A stretch of 64,000 bases of DNA from positions 1-64,000 of the forward strand of contig NZ_FOKQ01000017.1 in assembly GCF_900112155.1 (NCBI RefSeq), read 5' to 3'. Numbering within the stretch: the first letter of the stretch is position 1; each line of letters opens with the position of its first letter. The position numbers were made by a program, and so were the translations under genes. Source of the stretch: Hominimerdicola alba (lineage in GTDB: Bacteria > Bacillota > Clostridia > Oscillospirales > Ruminococcaceae). Positions 17,781-27,318 of this stretch are shown here, one piece after another. Below the pieces are notes generated by a model. It saw only the letters and a program-made list of their open reading frames with translations. It was not told where the DNA came from and did no database searches.

Positions 17781-18224
17781 TCAAGTCTTCCTGCGCATTT
17801 TTACATGAGGTATGCCGTCTTCGAGAAATTCCTCCGAGCATACCTCAAAGCCCTCCTTGGCATAAAAACCGATGGCATATACCTGTGCTTCAAGATAAAG
17901 CTGTTCAACACCCTCATACATAAGCGCCTGCTTTACGCCCTCATGCAGGAGCCTGCCCCCAAGACCAGTGCCGCGCTCGGTGGTGACAACTCTGCCTATC
18001 TGCATGGTGTGGGGCTCATCGGGCTTGACGAATAATCTCAGGCAGGATGTACATTCGCCATTGTCATTCAGGGTGAACAGGTGCCTGCATATTGGGTCTA
18101 TACCGTCAATATCCGTGTAGGCGCAGTTCTGCTCCACCACGAATACATCGCACCGCGCTTTCAGTATGGCGTGGAGTTCGTAGGGGGTCAGTTCTGCAAA
18201 TTCTTTGCTTATTATATCACTCAT
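17781..18224 (-). CDS. ElaA-type GNAT acetyltransferase
   Basis: 147 residues. ELHAILKARCDVFVVEQNCAY near the N-terminus is the ElaA signature. IGRVVTTERGTGLGGRLL is the acetyl-CoA-binding Q/R-x-x-G-x-G/A motif, and AIGFYAKEGFEV is the closing strand-helix. These enzymes move an acetyl group from acetyl-CoA to an amine. The substrate is unknown. It lies downstream of the terminator at 18236 and may have its own promoter. Confidence 0.85.
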   Translation of the reverse strand: MSDIISKEFAELTPYELHAILKARCDVFVVEQNCAYTDIDGIDPICRHLFTLNDNGECTSCLRLFVKPDEPHTMQIGRVVTTERGTGLGGRLLHEGVKQALMYEGVEQLYLEAQVYAIGFYAKEGFEVCSEEFLEDGIPHVKMRRKT

Positions 18225-18235
18225 ATCTTCACCTT

Positions 18236-18268
18236 AAAAAGCGGCGCCCCCGCTTATCAGGAGCGCCT
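18236..18268 (-). terminator. Terminator downstream of the pyrF unit
   Basis: On the minus strand, AGGCGCTCC pairs with GGGGGCGCC around a short loop and is followed by GCTTTTT. It lies just after the stop of the 94-residue gene. Confidence 0.7.
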
Positions 18269-18275
18269 GTATTAT

Positions 18276-18560
18276 TCAATCATTAAAGCTTATGGCTATC
18301 ACATCGCCGGAATTAAGCTCTATGGTCAGCAGATCGCAGTCATCTTTTGACACGATGTCCGAGGATGCCACATAACTGCCCTTGCCCCAAGGTTCGTTGC
18401 GGGTCATGCTCAGAGAGAGCACATTTTCCACACAGATCTCCACGGGTTCATTGGTCTTATCGAACAGTGTAAGTATCACCCGTGCATTGTCATAGTCTGT
18501 ATAAAGCCCTATAAACCTTGCATCGTGCAGTGCCGATGAACGTACCAGTGATATGTCCAT
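18276..18560 (-). CDS. Small protein of unknown function coupled to pyrF
   Basis: 94 residues, mostly strand-like, with acidic patches. There is no signal peptide or recognisable motif. Its ATG overlaps the pyrF stop by one base (TGATG), a sign of translational coupling, and a terminator follows. I do not recognise the family. The composition fits the host genes around it. Confidence 0.55.
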   Translation of the reverse strand: MDISLVRSSALHDARFIGLYTDYDNARVILTLFDKTNEPVEICVENVLSLSMTRNEPWGKGSYVASSDIVSKDDCDLLTIELNSGDVIAISFND

Positions 18561-19495
18561 CAGTCAGGGAAAGCTATTCTGGGCAGGTAGGAGATTATAT
18601 CCTCTTTCATGCGGATAACTTCTCTTCTTGCTGCCTTTGCGAAATCCTGCTCGTCGCACTCGTCTTTCTTGTAAGCACACATAACGCCGCGGGAAGAGTT
18701 AACGATAGCGCCCAGACCGTTCTTGTCGAAGCCCTTGCTTACGCCCTCAGCGCCGCCGCCCTGTGCACCGTAGCCGGGTACAAGGAAGAATGTGTGGGGA
18801 AGTGCGGCTCTCATTTCAGCCAGCTGTTCGGGATAAGTAGCACCAACAACTGCGCCAACACCGCTGTAGCCGTACTTGCCCATTACTTCACTGCCCCATT
18901 TTTCGCACATATCGCCCATGGTAGCATAAACGGTCTTGTCGCCGATCTTCAGATCCTGAAGTTCGCCCGAAGACTTGTTGGAAGTCTTGACCAGTACAAA
19001 GATGCCCTTGTCATACAGCTTGCACTGTTCCAGCAGAGGATCAATACCGTCAGAACCCAGATAGCCGTTAACTGTCAGCGCATCAGCACCGAAAGCCTCT
19101 ATCTTCTCGCCGCCAACATCGGTAAGACCCAGATGTGCAGCCGCATAAGCTTCCATAGTCGCACCGATATCGTTTCTCTTGCCGTCGGTCATAACGAACA
19201 TACCTTTTTCCTTAGCGTACTGTATGGTCTTGTAAAGGGTCTTCACGCCCTCGTAGCCGTACATCTCATAATAAGCAGCCTGAGGCTTGATAGCGGGGCA
19301 TATATCGTGTATCTCATCGATGATGCACTTGTTGAATTCAAGGATAGCCTTAGCCGCAGCTTTAAGTGTGCGGTCATACTTCTTGAACTTCTTCTCCTTG
19401 ATGAATTCGGGAACATACTCCAGCTTGGGGTCAAGTCCCACCACCGAAGGGTTCTGTGTTTTTACTATGTTTTCAATAAGTCTGTCCATTGACAT
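18560..19495 (-). CDS. pyrF: Orotidine 5'-phosphate decarboxylase (type 2)
   Basis: 311 residues from the ATG at 19495, which has AAGGAGG eight bases upstream. The in-frame TTG at 19501 is too close to that site. VVGLDPKLEYVP and, above all, MTDGKRNDIGATMEAY (the catalytic Lys-Asp network) identify the enzyme, and VPGYGAQGG is the phosphate loop. It removes CO2 from OMP to give UMP, the last pyrimidine step. The ~310-residue length is that of the type 2 family. Confidence 0.94.
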   Translation of the reverse strand: MSMDRLIENIVKTQNPSVVGLDPKLEYVPEFIKEKKFKKYDRTLKAAAKAILEFNKCIIDEIHDICPAIKPQAAYYEMYGYEGVKTLYKTIQYAKEKGMFVMTDGKRNDIGATMEAYAAAHLGLTDVGGEKIEAFGADALTVNGYLGSDGIDPLLEQCKLYDKGIFVLVKTSNKSSGELQDLKIGDKTVYATMGDMCEKWGSEVMGKYGYSGVGAVVGATYPEQLAEMRAALPHTFFLVPGYGAQGGGAEGVSKGFDKNGLGAIVNSSRGVMCAYKKDECDEQDFAKAARREVIRMKEDIISYLPRIAFPD

Positions 19496-19524
19496 CGTCA
19501 ATTCCTCCTTAAATATATATCATG

Positions 19525-19917
19525 CTATAAATACGGATATATCCCCGTTCTGCCGCACTCCACCGCGAATCTTATATGGTATCCGATGTTTATCGCAGGC
19601 GGGTCTTTTATATCCAGCATCGAAAGTCCGTCATATGTGAAGCGCAGATAGTATATCTCATCGATATCTTCTATCTCGGCGGTGAATACATTCACTTTTC
19701 CGTCAGTTGAAATGCCTGTACTTCCGCCATTTAGTACTTCTATACTACTGCCGTCTATTGGCTCATTGGCATTGAAAGAAAGTTCTATACTGTAGCTTTT
19801 GCCCGTAACAGGAGCTTCGCGAAAATGCCATACACCGCGTATACTGCCGATACCGCATTCTGCCGTAACGATGGTCATGCAATTCTCTTCGGATATTTCT
19901 AACACTTTTATACGCAT
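19525..19917 (-). CDS. Hypothetical beta-rich protein
   Basis: 130 residues from the ATG at 19917. The GGAGGAAAA that ends the preceding nitroreductase frame also serves as its ribosome site, with one base between stop and start. It is mostly beta-strand with alternating acidic turns, and has no signal peptide or motif I know. It lies between the nitroreductase and pyrF in the same direction, so it is probably part of the pyrC-pyrF transcript. Confidence 0.55.
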   Translation of the reverse strand: MRIKVLEISEENCMTIVTAECGIGSIRGVWHFREAPVTGKSYSIELSFNANEPIDGSSIEVLNGGSTGISTDGKVNVFTAEIEDIDEIYYLRFTYDGLSMLDIKDPPAINIGYHIRFAVECGRTGIYPYL

Positions 19918-19918
19918 A

Positions 19919-20449
19919 TCATTTTCCTCCGAAACCGTTGAACCACGCTCTTTCCTCAAAAGCCTTTTTCTTCGGGGCGGCGGGTTCTTCAACGCCTTTC
20001 CCCACAGGCAGGAAGCATACCAGTTCGTAATCCTCGGGGACATTCAGTATCTTCGCCATTTTATCGCATATCCTGTCATCATCGGTGATATGCCCCTCGT
20101 ACCAGCAGCTCTGATAGCCCAGAGCGGTTATGGCAAGCAGCATATTCTCAATGGCGGCAGAGTAGTCCTGAACCGCAAAGCATTTGTCGCGGTAGGCGTT
20201 TATGCGCTGTGTCAGCACACATATCGCCGCGGGCGCAGTCTCACCAACAGGCGGGTCAATGACCTCATGCAGTTTCGCAAGAATCTCGCTGTTGTCCACC
20301 GCGATAAGGCTTGTGGTCTGCTTGTTGCACCCCGAGGGCGCACTGAGACCTGCTTCCATTATCTTTACAAGGTCTTCCTGCGGCACAGGGGTATCCTCAA
20401 ATTTTCCGCGGTAGCTGTGCCTTGCGGATATGGCGTCAATAACGTTCAT
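19919..20449 (-). CDS. Nitroreductase family FMN protein
   Basis: 176 residues. It opens with DAISARHSYRGKFEDTPVPQEDL, carries EAGLSAPSGCNKQTTSL (the FMN phosphate segment), and has ALGYQSCWYEG and the late VCFLPVGKG strand. These enzymes use NAD(P)H and FMN to reduce nitro, quinone or other small electron acceptors. It sits within the pyrC-to-pyrF gene run, 18 bases after the DUF3885-like gene. Confidence 0.85.
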   Translation of the reverse strand: MNVIDAISARHSYRGKFEDTPVPQEDLVKIMEAGLSAPSGCNKQTTSLIAVDNSEILAKLHEVIDPPVGETAPAAICVLTQRINAYRDKCFAVQDYSAAIENMLLAITALGYQSCWYEGHITDDDRICDKMAKILNVPEDYELVCFLPVGKGVEEPAAPKKKAFEERAWFNGFGGK

Positions 20450-20467
20450 AGTTTTACCTCTGTTGTG

Positions 20468-20920
20468 TCACAGATTTCCGTCAATGCAGAATATCGTGCT
20501 GATATCTGCGGTGCTTTCGATATAGCCTGCAACTTCATCGCAGAAAGCGCGTTCGTCTTCATTATCCGAATTACCGAACTTCGATCTCAGCACCTGTGAT
20601 ATTTTCAGCCAATCCTCTCTACCGAACCAGTTGAGCGAGCATCGGTCAAAATACTCCTGCACCCCCCAGCCCTTAGGGTCGGGGTCTGTTACGGGGAATA
20701 TCTTATCAAAAACGGGTATCATGAAATGTTCGTAGTCGGCTCGGTAGATCCGCAGGCTGTCGTATCTGTCCCAGAAAACATTTCCGTCCTCCGTCATCAA
20801 TGCAGGACAGAGTTCGATATTTACAAGCTCGTCCTCCGCCGAATACAGCCTGAGTATACTTACTTTTATAGTACCGAAATCCTCGGACTTCATTTCTGTG
20901 AACGTTTTCCTGATACCCAT
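20468..20920 (-). CDS. DUF3885-like protein
   Basis: 150 residues, with ELCPALMTEDGNVFWDRYDSLRIYR and WFGREDWLKISQ as the clearest blocks. The pattern resembles DUF3885-type proteins, whose role is unknown. There is no signal peptide or metal site. AGGAG precedes the ATG, 10 bases after the pyrC stop. The family name is given with moderate confidence only. Confidence 0.5.
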   Translation of the reverse strand: MGIRKTFTEMKSEDFGTIKVSILRLYSAEDELVNIELCPALMTEDGNVFWDRYDSLRIYRADYEHFMIPVFDKIFPVTDPDPKGWGVQEYFDRCSLNWFGREDWLKISQVLRSKFGNSDNEDERAFCDEVAGYIESTADISTIFCIDGNL

Positions 20921-20930
20921 TTATTCTCCT

Positions 20931-22205
20931 TTACAGGCTGAATACCACCTTGCCGCGGCAGATGGTATACATATTCCTGCCTTTGAGTTTTTCGCCCTTG
21001 AATACAGTGTTCTTGCTCTTGGAATTCAGTTCCTCGGGGATAACTTCCCACTCGTAGTCGGGGTCGAATATGCAGAGGTCGCATCTTTCGCCCACAGCTA
21101 TCTTTATCGGTTCAAGACCAAGTATACGTCTGGGATTTATGCTCATGACTTCGGCAAGCTTTGAAAGGCTCATTTTGCCTGTGTGGTAAAGTTGGGTCAG
21201 CGTTACCGCAAGAGAAGTTTCCAGACCTACAACGCCGTTGGGTGCTTTTTCAAAGTCAGCCTTTTCCTCAGCGGAATGTGGTGCGTGGTCTGTTATTATG
21301 CAGTCGATGGTGCCGTCCAGCAAAGCTTCCTCGATAGCCTGTCTGTCCTTTTCAGTCCTCAGCGGCGGCGACATTCGGTAGTCAGCATCGCGGCTGAGAA
21401 GCTTTTCATCAGTATAAGTGAAATAGTGGGGGGCAGTTTCGCAGGTGACTTTCACACCGTCACGCTTTGCAGCCCTGATGATATTCACAGAACCCCATGT
21501 GGAAACGTGGCATATGTGTATCCTCGCATCACAGCTCATGGCAAGGGTTATCTCACGGGCAGTGATGCTGTCCTCGCTTGCTCTGTCCATGCCTTTTACA
21601 CCAAGCTTTTCCGACACTTCGCCCTTGTTGATGATGCCGCCGTTGATGATATTAAGGTCTTCACAGTGAGAGGTTATTATAAGTCCGTTCTCATTGGAAA
21701 GCTCCAGAGCTTTTCTCATAAGTTCGGCGTTTTCAACCGGTCTGCCGTCGTCTGATATCGCGGTGATACCAGCCTTTTTAAGTTCATCGTAATCGCAGAG
21801 CTCTTCGCCCTTCATGCCCTTGGTCACGCAGGCGTAGGGGATAACGTCTATGCCCGTTTTCTGTGCCTTTTCAAAAACGTAACGTATGCCCTCTGCCGAA
21901 TCGATGGGGGGCTTGGTGTTTGGCATACAAGCAACACCCGTGAAGCCTCCCGCCTTAGCCGCATTTGCACCTGTGAGGATGTCCTCCTTGTAGGTAAGTC
22001 CCGGGTCGCGGAAATGTACGTGCATATCAAAAAGTCCCGGCACAGCGCAAAGTCTGCCCTTGCCGTCGATAACTCTTGTATTTTCCTCAATATCTGTAAT
22101 TACGCCAATGGCGGTTATTACACCGCCATTGACTGCTATATCCGTGATCTTGTCCAGCCCGCTCTGAGGATCGCAGGCTCTGACATTTTTTATCAGAAGT
22201 TCCAT
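20931..22205 (-). CDS. pyrC: Dihydroorotase
   Basis: 424 residues, type I amidohydrolase. The zinc-binding DMHVHFRDPG motif is near residue 58, followed by CMPNTKPPIDS, TSHCED, IHICHVST and the catalytic-Asp segment CIITDHAPHS. It closes carbamoyl-aspartate to dihydroorotate, the step before PyrD. It starts 4 bp after the preceding small gene. With pyrF, pyrK and pyrD it gives pyrimidine genes on one strand within ~9 kb, although interrupted by unrelated genes. Confidence 0.94.
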   Translation of the reverse strand: MELLIKNVRACDPQSGLDKITDIAVNGGVITAIGVITDIEENTRVIDGKGRLCAVPGLFDMHVHFRDPGLTYKEDILTGANAAKAGGFTGVACMPNTKPPIDSAEGIRYVFEKAQKTGIDVIPYACVTKGMKGEELCDYDELKKAGITAISDDGRPVENAELMRKALELSNENGLIITSHCEDLNIINGGIINKGEVSEKLGVKGMDRASEDSITAREITLAMSCDARIHICHVSTWGSVNIIRAAKRDGVKVTCETAPHYFTYTDEKLLSRDADYRMSPPLRTEKDRQAIEEALLDGTIDCIITDHAPHSAEEKADFEKAPNGVVGLETSLAVTLTQLYHTGKMSLSKLAEVMSINPRRILGLEPIKIAVGERCDLCIFDPDYEWEVIPEELNSKSKNTVFKGEKLKGRNMYTICRGKVVFSL

Positions 22206-22209
22206 CTGC

Positions 22210-22779
22210 TTACTTGTTAGCTGCGTTGTCTACACGCTGATCAGCCTTTTCGTCACCATTGAACTCCTTGATGGTTCTTTTTCTTTCGCAGTTATATACA
22301 TTCTCATCGGAATTCGACATGATGAACTTGCAGGATGCAGGAGCATTCATTATCTCATCGCGCTGTGCCTGAGAAAGGAAAGTCCAGCCCTTGTCGGAAT
22401 AAGGCTCTTCAGCTTCCAGATTTCTGTAAGTGATCTCGGAGAACAGCTTCAGCTTTTCGCCCATATCATAGGATTCATCTCTTTCAGCTTTGGGGTTGAG
22501 CATCAGCTTGATCTTGCCTGCCTTCTCATTTACCTTGAACCAGCCCTGTGCGTAGATATGATCTTCGTCGCTGAGCTTAACTATCTTAAATTCACCTGAA
22601 ACATCAAAATAGAATCTGATATCATCGTCCTCATCTGTCCAGTAACCGAGTAACAGCTGTCTGGAATCAGTGCCTCTATCGTGTGAGGGTTCGTTGAATA
22701 CGTATGTGCATACAAAAACGCCGCATATCACTATAAGTACGAACAATACGCCAAGTATGCCTGAAACTGCCTTTTTCAT
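22210..22779 (-). CDS. Membrane-anchored protein of unknown function
   Basis: 189 residues with one N-terminal membrane segment (SGILGVLFVLIVICGVFVC, ~5-24) and a soluble outside domain. WTDEDDDIRFYFDVSGEFKIV and YAQGWFKVNEKAGKIKL look like a small beta-barrel of the kind that measures against a reference value. No catalytic motif is seen. It lies between ilvD and pyrC on the same strand, with a 4-bp gap to pyrC. Confidence 0.55.
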   Translation of the reverse strand: MKKAVSGILGVLFVLIVICGVFVCTYVFNEPSHDRGTDSRQLLLGYWTDEDDDIRFYFDVSGEFKIVKLSDEDHIYAQGWFKVNEKAGKIKLMLNPKAERDESYDMGEKLKLFSEITYRNLEAEEPYSDKGWTFLSQAQRDEIMNAPASCKFIMSNSDENVYNCERKRTIKEFNGDEKADQRVDNAANK

Positions 22780-22813
22780 TTGATTTCCTCCGTTCGGTAT
22801 GTTAGTTGATGAT

Positions 22814-24478
22814 TTACTTTATTTCCAGCACTGCGCCTCTGTTGGCTGATGTTACCAGCGAAGCATAACGTGCAAGATAACCTGTCTTGATCTTGGGCTC
22901 TCTGGGAGTCCAGTTCTTTCTTCTTTCAGCGAGTACTTCATCGCTTACCTTCAGCTCGATCTTGTGAGCATTGATATCGATAGAGATGATATCGCCCTCT
23001 TCTACCAGTGCGATGTTTCCGCCCAGAGCAGCCTCGGGAGAAACGTGACCGATAGCAGCACCTCTTGTAGCACCGCTGAAACGTCCGTCAGTGATAAGAG
23101 CAACTGTCGAGCCCAGACCCATGCCCTGGATAGCGGAAGTCGGGTTGAGCATCTCTCTCATTCCGGGGCCGCCCTTAGGACCTTCGTATCTGATGACAAC
23201 AACATCACCGGGAACGATCTTGCCGCCGCGGATTGCCTCGATAGCCTCGTCCTCGCTGTCGAATACTCTTGCGGGACCTTCGTGGCTGAGCATCTCGGGA
23301 GCAACTGCGGATCTCTTTACTACGCAGGTATCGGGAGCCAGATTACCTCTCAGCACAGCGATACCGCCGTTGGGCATATAAGGATCATCGATAGGTCTGA
23401 TGATGTTGGTATCCTTGTTTGCAACACCTGCGATGTTCTCTGCAACGGTCTTGCCTGTGCAGGTCATGCAGCTTGTATTGATGAGATCCTTCTTAGCCAG
23501 CTCGCCCAGTACAGCGTATACGCCGCCTGCTTCGTTCAGGTCTTCCATATAAGCGTGACCGGCAGGTGCAAGGTGGCAGATATTAGGTGTTTTCTCGGAT
23601 ATCTCGTTTACCAGCTCAAGGTCGAGGTCGATACCGCATTCATGAGCGATAGCGGGCAGGTGGAGCATGGAGTTTGTGGAGCAGCCCAGTGCCATATCAG
23701 CAGCGATAGCGTTCTTGAAAGCGTCCTCGGTCATTATATCGCGGGGACGGATATTCTTCTTCAGCAGTTCCATTATCTGCATACCTGCCTGCTTAGCCAG
23801 CTTCAGTCTTGCAGAATAAGCTGCGGGGATAGTGCCGTTTCCTCTAAGACCCATACCCAGAACTTCTGTCAGGCAGTTCATGGAGTTGGCAGTGTACATA
23901 CCCGAACATGAACCGCAGGAAGGACAAGCCTTATCCTCAAATTCCTGAACGTCTTCAAGGGTCATCTTGCCTGCGTTGAAAGAGCCTACTGCTTCAAACA
24001 TACTTGAAAGGGAAGTCTTGCTGCCCTTTACTCTGCCTGCCAGCATAGGTCCGCCCGATACGAATATTGTAGGAACGTTTACTCTTGCAGCAGCCATCAG
24101 CAGACCGGGAACGTTCTTGTCGCAGTTGGGTATCATGACAAGAGCGTCAAAGTGATGTGCCAGAGCCATACATTCTGTGGAATCTGCGATCAGGTCTCTT
24201 GTTACCAGCGAATACTTCATGCCCTGATGTCCCATAGCGATACCATCGCATACAGCGATAGCAGGGAACATTACGGGAGTACCGCCTGCCATAGCTACAC
24301 CCAGCTTTACAGCTTCGGTGATCTTGTCGATGTTCATGTGACCGGGTACGATCTCGTTGTAGGAAGAAACGATACCTATCAGAGGTCTCTCCATTTCCTC
24401 CTTAGTAAATCCCAGCGCATTGAACAGCGATCTCTGAGGGGCTTTTTCAACGCCCTCGCAAAAATAATTGTTTGACAT
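22814..24478 (-). CDS. ilvD: Dihydroxy-acid dehydratase
   Basis: 554 residues, full length. Iron-sulfur ligands lie in [10 protein letters not shown] and in the [16 protein letters not shown] block. [12 protein letters not shown] and [14 protein letters not shown] are further family blocks. It dehydrates dihydroxyisovalerate and dihydroxymethylvalerate to the keto acids for valine and isoleucine. No other ilv or leu genes are near, and the 52-bp gap upstream is too short for a T-box leader. Confidence 0.95.
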   Translation of the reverse strand: MSNNYFCEGVEKAPQRSLFNALGFTKEEMERPLIGIVSSYNEIVPGHMNIDKITEAVKLGVAMAGGTPVMFPAIAVCDGIAMGHQGMKYSLVTRDLIADSTECMALAHHFDALVMIPNCDKNVPGLLMAAARVNVPTIFVSGGPMLAGRVKGSKTSLSSMFEAVGSFNAGKMTLEDVQEFEDKACPSCGSCSGMYTANSMNCLTEVLGMGLRGNGTIPAAYSARLKLAKQAGMQIMELLKKNIRPRDIMTEDAFKNAIAADMALGCSTNSMLHLPAIAHECGIDLDLELVNEISEKTPNICHLAPAGHAYMEDLNEAGGVYAVLGELAKKDLINTSCMTCTGKTVAENIAGVANKDTNIIRPIDDPYMPNGGIAVLRGNLAPDTCVVKRSAVAPEMLSHEGPARVFDSEDEAIEAIRGGKIVPGDVVVIRYEGPKGGPGMREMLNPTSAIQGMGLGSTVALITDGRFSGATRGAAIGHVSPEAALGGNIALVEEGDIISIDINAHKIELKVSDEVLAERRKNWTPREPKIKTGYLARYASLVTSANRGAVLEIK

Positions 24479-24530
24479 TCTGATTACCTTCTTTATTAAA
24501 TATTATTTCACCCTCAGGTGACTATTTTGA

Positions 24531-25199
24531 CTATTTTATACGCTCATAGGGTCTGCCGCCCAGTATGAACAGTGCTATACCCGCAAACAGGAATGGTATT
24601 GAATACAGCCACCAGTATTTGCGTGTGCCGAGAGGTTTTAGTTTTATGCAGCAGTCGGATACCGCATCGGGACTCATATCCATTATATATTTTGAGTTGT
24701 AATAGAGGTCGGAATACTTATCCTTCCACTTTTCGACGCCTTCTTCGATAAGCTCCTTATCAGCTTTGTTGCAGGTAATGATGCCCTCAACATCGTAGCT
24801 GAGGTTATCAACTTCTCTGTTTCCGGAGAATATCTGATTGTACAGATCGGTATCAAAATACTGATCTATGACTACGCATACATACTTTTCAGGATCGTTT
24901 TCCAGTTCCATAAGAAAATAAGACTTGTATGCACCCTCGCTTGTCTCCTCCGAATCTGTAACATAAAGTTCAAATGGTTCAACGTTGTAATCGGTAGCCC
25001 CTATAGGATAACCTCTTACCACAGTGGAGATCTTTCCCTTTACGTATGATCCGCTTTTTATATCATCAAATTTCAGCTTTGAAAGATCGCGGATATTGAG
25101 ACATTTATAAAATATCACCAGACCGAATATAAGCACAGTGATACCGACCACGAAGGCTGCAATAGCTATTTTGTGAAGTATGTTGAGTTTAAGTTTCAT
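24531..25199 (-). CDS. Two-helix membrane protein (DUF6709-like)
   Basis: 222 residues with membrane segments at ~10-32 and ~193-215 that enclose a soluble domain of ~155 residues. Residues GYPIGATDYNVEPFELYVTDSEE and FLMELENDPEKYVCVVID are the clearest blocks. The two-helix layout with this kind of central domain resembles DUF6709-type proteins. The function is not known. It sits 26 bases after the repeat protein, upstream of ilvD. Confidence 0.5.
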   Translation of the reverse strand: MKLKLNILHKIAIAAFVVGITVLIFGLVIFYKCLNIRDLSKLKFDDIKSGSYVKGKISTVVRGYPIGATDYNVEPFELYVTDSEETSEGAYKSYFLMELENDPEKYVCVVIDQYFDTDLYNQIFSGNREVDNLSYDVEGIITCNKADKELIEEGVEKWKDKYSDLYYNSKYIMDMSPDAVSDCCIKLKPLGTRKYWWLYSIPFLFAGIALFILGGRPYERIK

Positions 25200-25225
25200 A
25201 AGCGTTCAGTCCAATCGGATAAATA

Positions 25226-25702
25226 TTATTCATTTTTATTATCCTCATCCTCCTCGGGGACTTCTGCCACGGACTCGACATCCACTATCTCGCCCTCAGG
25301 TCTGCCCTTTTCTTCAGCCTTGCGGCGTGCCACGGCATCTTCTCCTGTGAAAACGCTCTTTACGTTGTCCATAGTTCTGGCAGCATCGCTTTTCAGCTTG
25401 CCGCTGCCCACGTACTCCTTAGCGCCCTTGACAGCTGCGCTTGCCTTGTCCTGTATCTTACCGCTGGTCACGAATTCCTTTGTCTTCGTGACAGCCTTGC
25501 CTGCTTCTTCGCCAAGTTTTCCGCTGCCTAAAAATTCCTTGGTGCTTTTGACAGCCCTGCTGGCATCGTCATGCATCCTGCCGCTCTGTACATATTCACG
25601 CATGGGGGCAACTGTCTTATCGAATCCTTCTCTGAGCTTTCCGCTCTCGACAAAGTCCTTTGCGTTACCCGCAGCAGCGGCGAGTTTATCCTTAATACTC
25701 AT
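25226..25702 (-). CDS. Five-repeat LEA-like protein
   Basis: 158 residues, of which ~15-115 are five tandem copies of a 20-residue unit. The pattern is K-x-T-K-E-F-V-x-SGKL-x-x-x-A-x-x-A-V, seen as SGKLREGFDK, SGRMHDDASR, SGKLGEEAGK, SGKIQDKASA and SGKLKSDAAR. The units are amphipathic helices without cysteines. The tail is very acidic (VAEVPEEDEDN). It resembles late-embryogenesis or YtxH-like stress proteins in style, but I cannot assign a family. It has no signal peptide. Confidence 0.65.
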   Translation of the reverse strand: MSIKDKLAAAAGNAKDFVESGKLREGFDKTVAPMREYVQSGRMHDDASRAVKSTKEFLGSGKLGEEAGKAVTKTKEFVTSGKIQDKASAAVKGAKEYVGSGKLKSDAARTMDNVKSVFTGEDAVARRKAEEKGRPEGEIVDVESVAEVPEEDEDNKNE

Positions 25703-25784
25703 CTTAAAGCCTCCTCAGCTGACAGTGGGCGGCAGCACAAAAGCTGATACCGTCTGCCGTATGCGTTTTGTGATACTTTTGATA

Positions 25785-26738
25785 TTACTTGTTCAGACCC
25801 AGGAACGCAGCGCCGATTATGCCTGCATCGTTGCCCAGCTTGGCAATAACTATCTCTGTGTTCTTTTCGGAGTTTCTTGTGTAAACTTCCTTAGCCACCA
25901 GTTCCTTCAGGGGCAGCAGCAGAGGATCGCCCTCGTTGCATACACCGCCGCCGATGCAGAGGATATCGGGCTGGAAGATATTGATGGTGTTAGCGATACC
26001 GCAAGCGAGATACTTGATGTAATCATCAACTACCTGCTTTGCAGCAGCGTCGCCTCTTCTCATTGCGTTGAAAGCTGTTCTCGCGGATACCTTGCCGTGA
26101 TCGTCAGCCTCTTCTTTGAGTATGCTCTCGGGGTGCTTAGCGATGGCTTCGTTAGTCATGCGGATAAGTCCCGTAGCAGAGGAATAGACCTCAAAACAGC
26201 CTCTTCTTCCGCAGGTGCACTGGGGACCGTCAACATTTATAACTGTATGACCGATTTCAGCACCTGCAAAGTTGAAGCCCGAGTATATCTTCTTGTTTAT
26301 GATGATACCGCCGCCCACGCCTGTGCCGAGGGTGATGCAGACAGCATCGTTAGCGCCCTTTGCAGCACCTGCAACGAACTCGCCGTATGCAGCTGCATTA
26401 GCATCGTTTTCAACGTAGCAGGGCTTGTTTATATGTGTCTTCATAAGTTCAACAACAGGGAAATTCAGGAAACCGAGGTTGTTTGAATACTCGATAACGC
26501 CTGTCTCCGAGTTTGCAGTGCCGGGGGTGCCGATGCCCACAGCCTCGATGTCATCAAGGGTAAGACCTGCTTCCTTAACAGCTTCAAGGGCTACCTTAGC
26601 CATATCAGCGCATATCTCCTCACCGGGTCTGGGGAGGTTAGTCTTGCAGCTTGCCTTAGCTACTATCTCAAAATCCTCGCTTACGACACCTGCTTTAATG
26701 TTGGTGCCTCCCAGGTCGATACCAATGTAATATTTCAT
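25785..26738 (-). CDS. glcK: ROK-family glucokinase
   Basis: 317 residues. The N-terminal IGIDLGGTNIKAG is the ATP-phosphate motif. ENDANAAAYGE carries the catalytic Asp. GTGVGGGIIINKKIYSG, EIGHTVI and the zinc site CTCGRRGCFEVY are ROK hallmarks. It phosphorylates glucose, or a similar hexose, to glucose-6-phosphate. The second Met codon (26738) matches the family start. Its neighbour manA upstream also acts on hexose phosphates. Confidence 0.9.
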   Translation of the reverse strand: MKYYIGIDLGGTNIKAGVVSEDFEIVAKASCKTNLPRPGEEICADMAKVALEAVKEAGLTLDDIEAVGIGTPGTANSETGVIEYSNNLGFLNFPVVELMKTHINKPCYVENDANAAAYGEFVAGAAKGANDAVCITLGTGVGGGIIINKKIYSGFNFAGAEIGHTVINVDGPQCTCGRRGCFEVYSSATGLIRMTNEAIAKHPESILKEEADDHGKVSARTAFNAMRRGDAAAKQVVDDYIKYLACGIANTINIFQPDILCIGGGVCNEGDPLLLPLKELVAKEVYTRNSEKNTEIVIAKLGNDAGIIGAAFLGLNK

Positions 26739-26829
26739 CAAACTCCAACTCCAATCGTAAATTTGCGGATATTCCGCCTTATTTTCATATTATTTATGTA
26801 AAGACCGCAGCGGGTCTTATTACCTCTGT

Positions 26830-27318
26830 TTATTCCGCCTGAATTTTTGTGATAACAGGCGGTTCGTCAGTTGCCACATTGATGATATGATCAAGACATC
26901 TTATCTGGTAATGCCTTATGCCGTCCATTATCTGAAAAGCAAAAGTGATTTTCTTTAAGTAGTCCAGCCAGTCTGAATCATCTGCTGTGACAACAGGTTC
27001 GTGTCTTTCAAGCGTTGCCCTGTCACCGTTATCAAAGCTTTCGTTTATCACCGAATAGCCTATATAGCTCTCAAACCTCACCAGCCAATGTCTGTTTTCG
27101 TTGACATCGATAGGTTCAGCGCTTTTCAGAAGCTCAGCCACCTGCTCGCCCACCTGCTCACCGAATTCACCCGCGATCGCGGCTATATCGGCTTCATCGG
27201 AAGTGCCCCTGACAGTGCCGTACAGCTCTATCATCAGCGAGCCGTCATCTTCGCGGATGTTTTCCGCATACAGATACTTTTCGCTGTTTATGTCTTTAAG
27301 GAACTCTTCAAAACTCAT
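26830..27318 (-). CDS. Hypothetical protein coupled to manA
   Basis: 162 residues. The ATG at 27318 overlaps the manA stop by four bases (ATGA), which decides the start. An in-frame ATG two codons earlier is less likely. The protein is acidic and strand-rich, with EADIAAIAGEFGEQVGEQVAELL as a helical block near residue 45. No known motif or signal peptide. It is probably translated together with manA. Confidence 0.55.
   Translation of the reverse strand: MSFEEFLKDINSEKYLYAENIREDDGSLMIELYGTVRGTSDEADIAAIAGEFGEQVGEQVAELLKSAEPIDVNENRHWLVRFESYIGYSVINESFDNGDRATLERHEPVVTADDSDWLDYLKKITFAFQIMDGIRHYQIRCLDHIINVATDEPPVITKIQAE

Noticed and set aside
18518-19492. Long plus-strand frame opposite pyrF
   Set aside because: pyrF is a certain gene on the other strand. 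The antiparallel frame has no homology I recognise and no start signal.
24426-24530. T-box leader of ilvD
   Set aside because: The gap upstream of ilvD is only 52 bp, with no specifier stem or antiterminator sequence.
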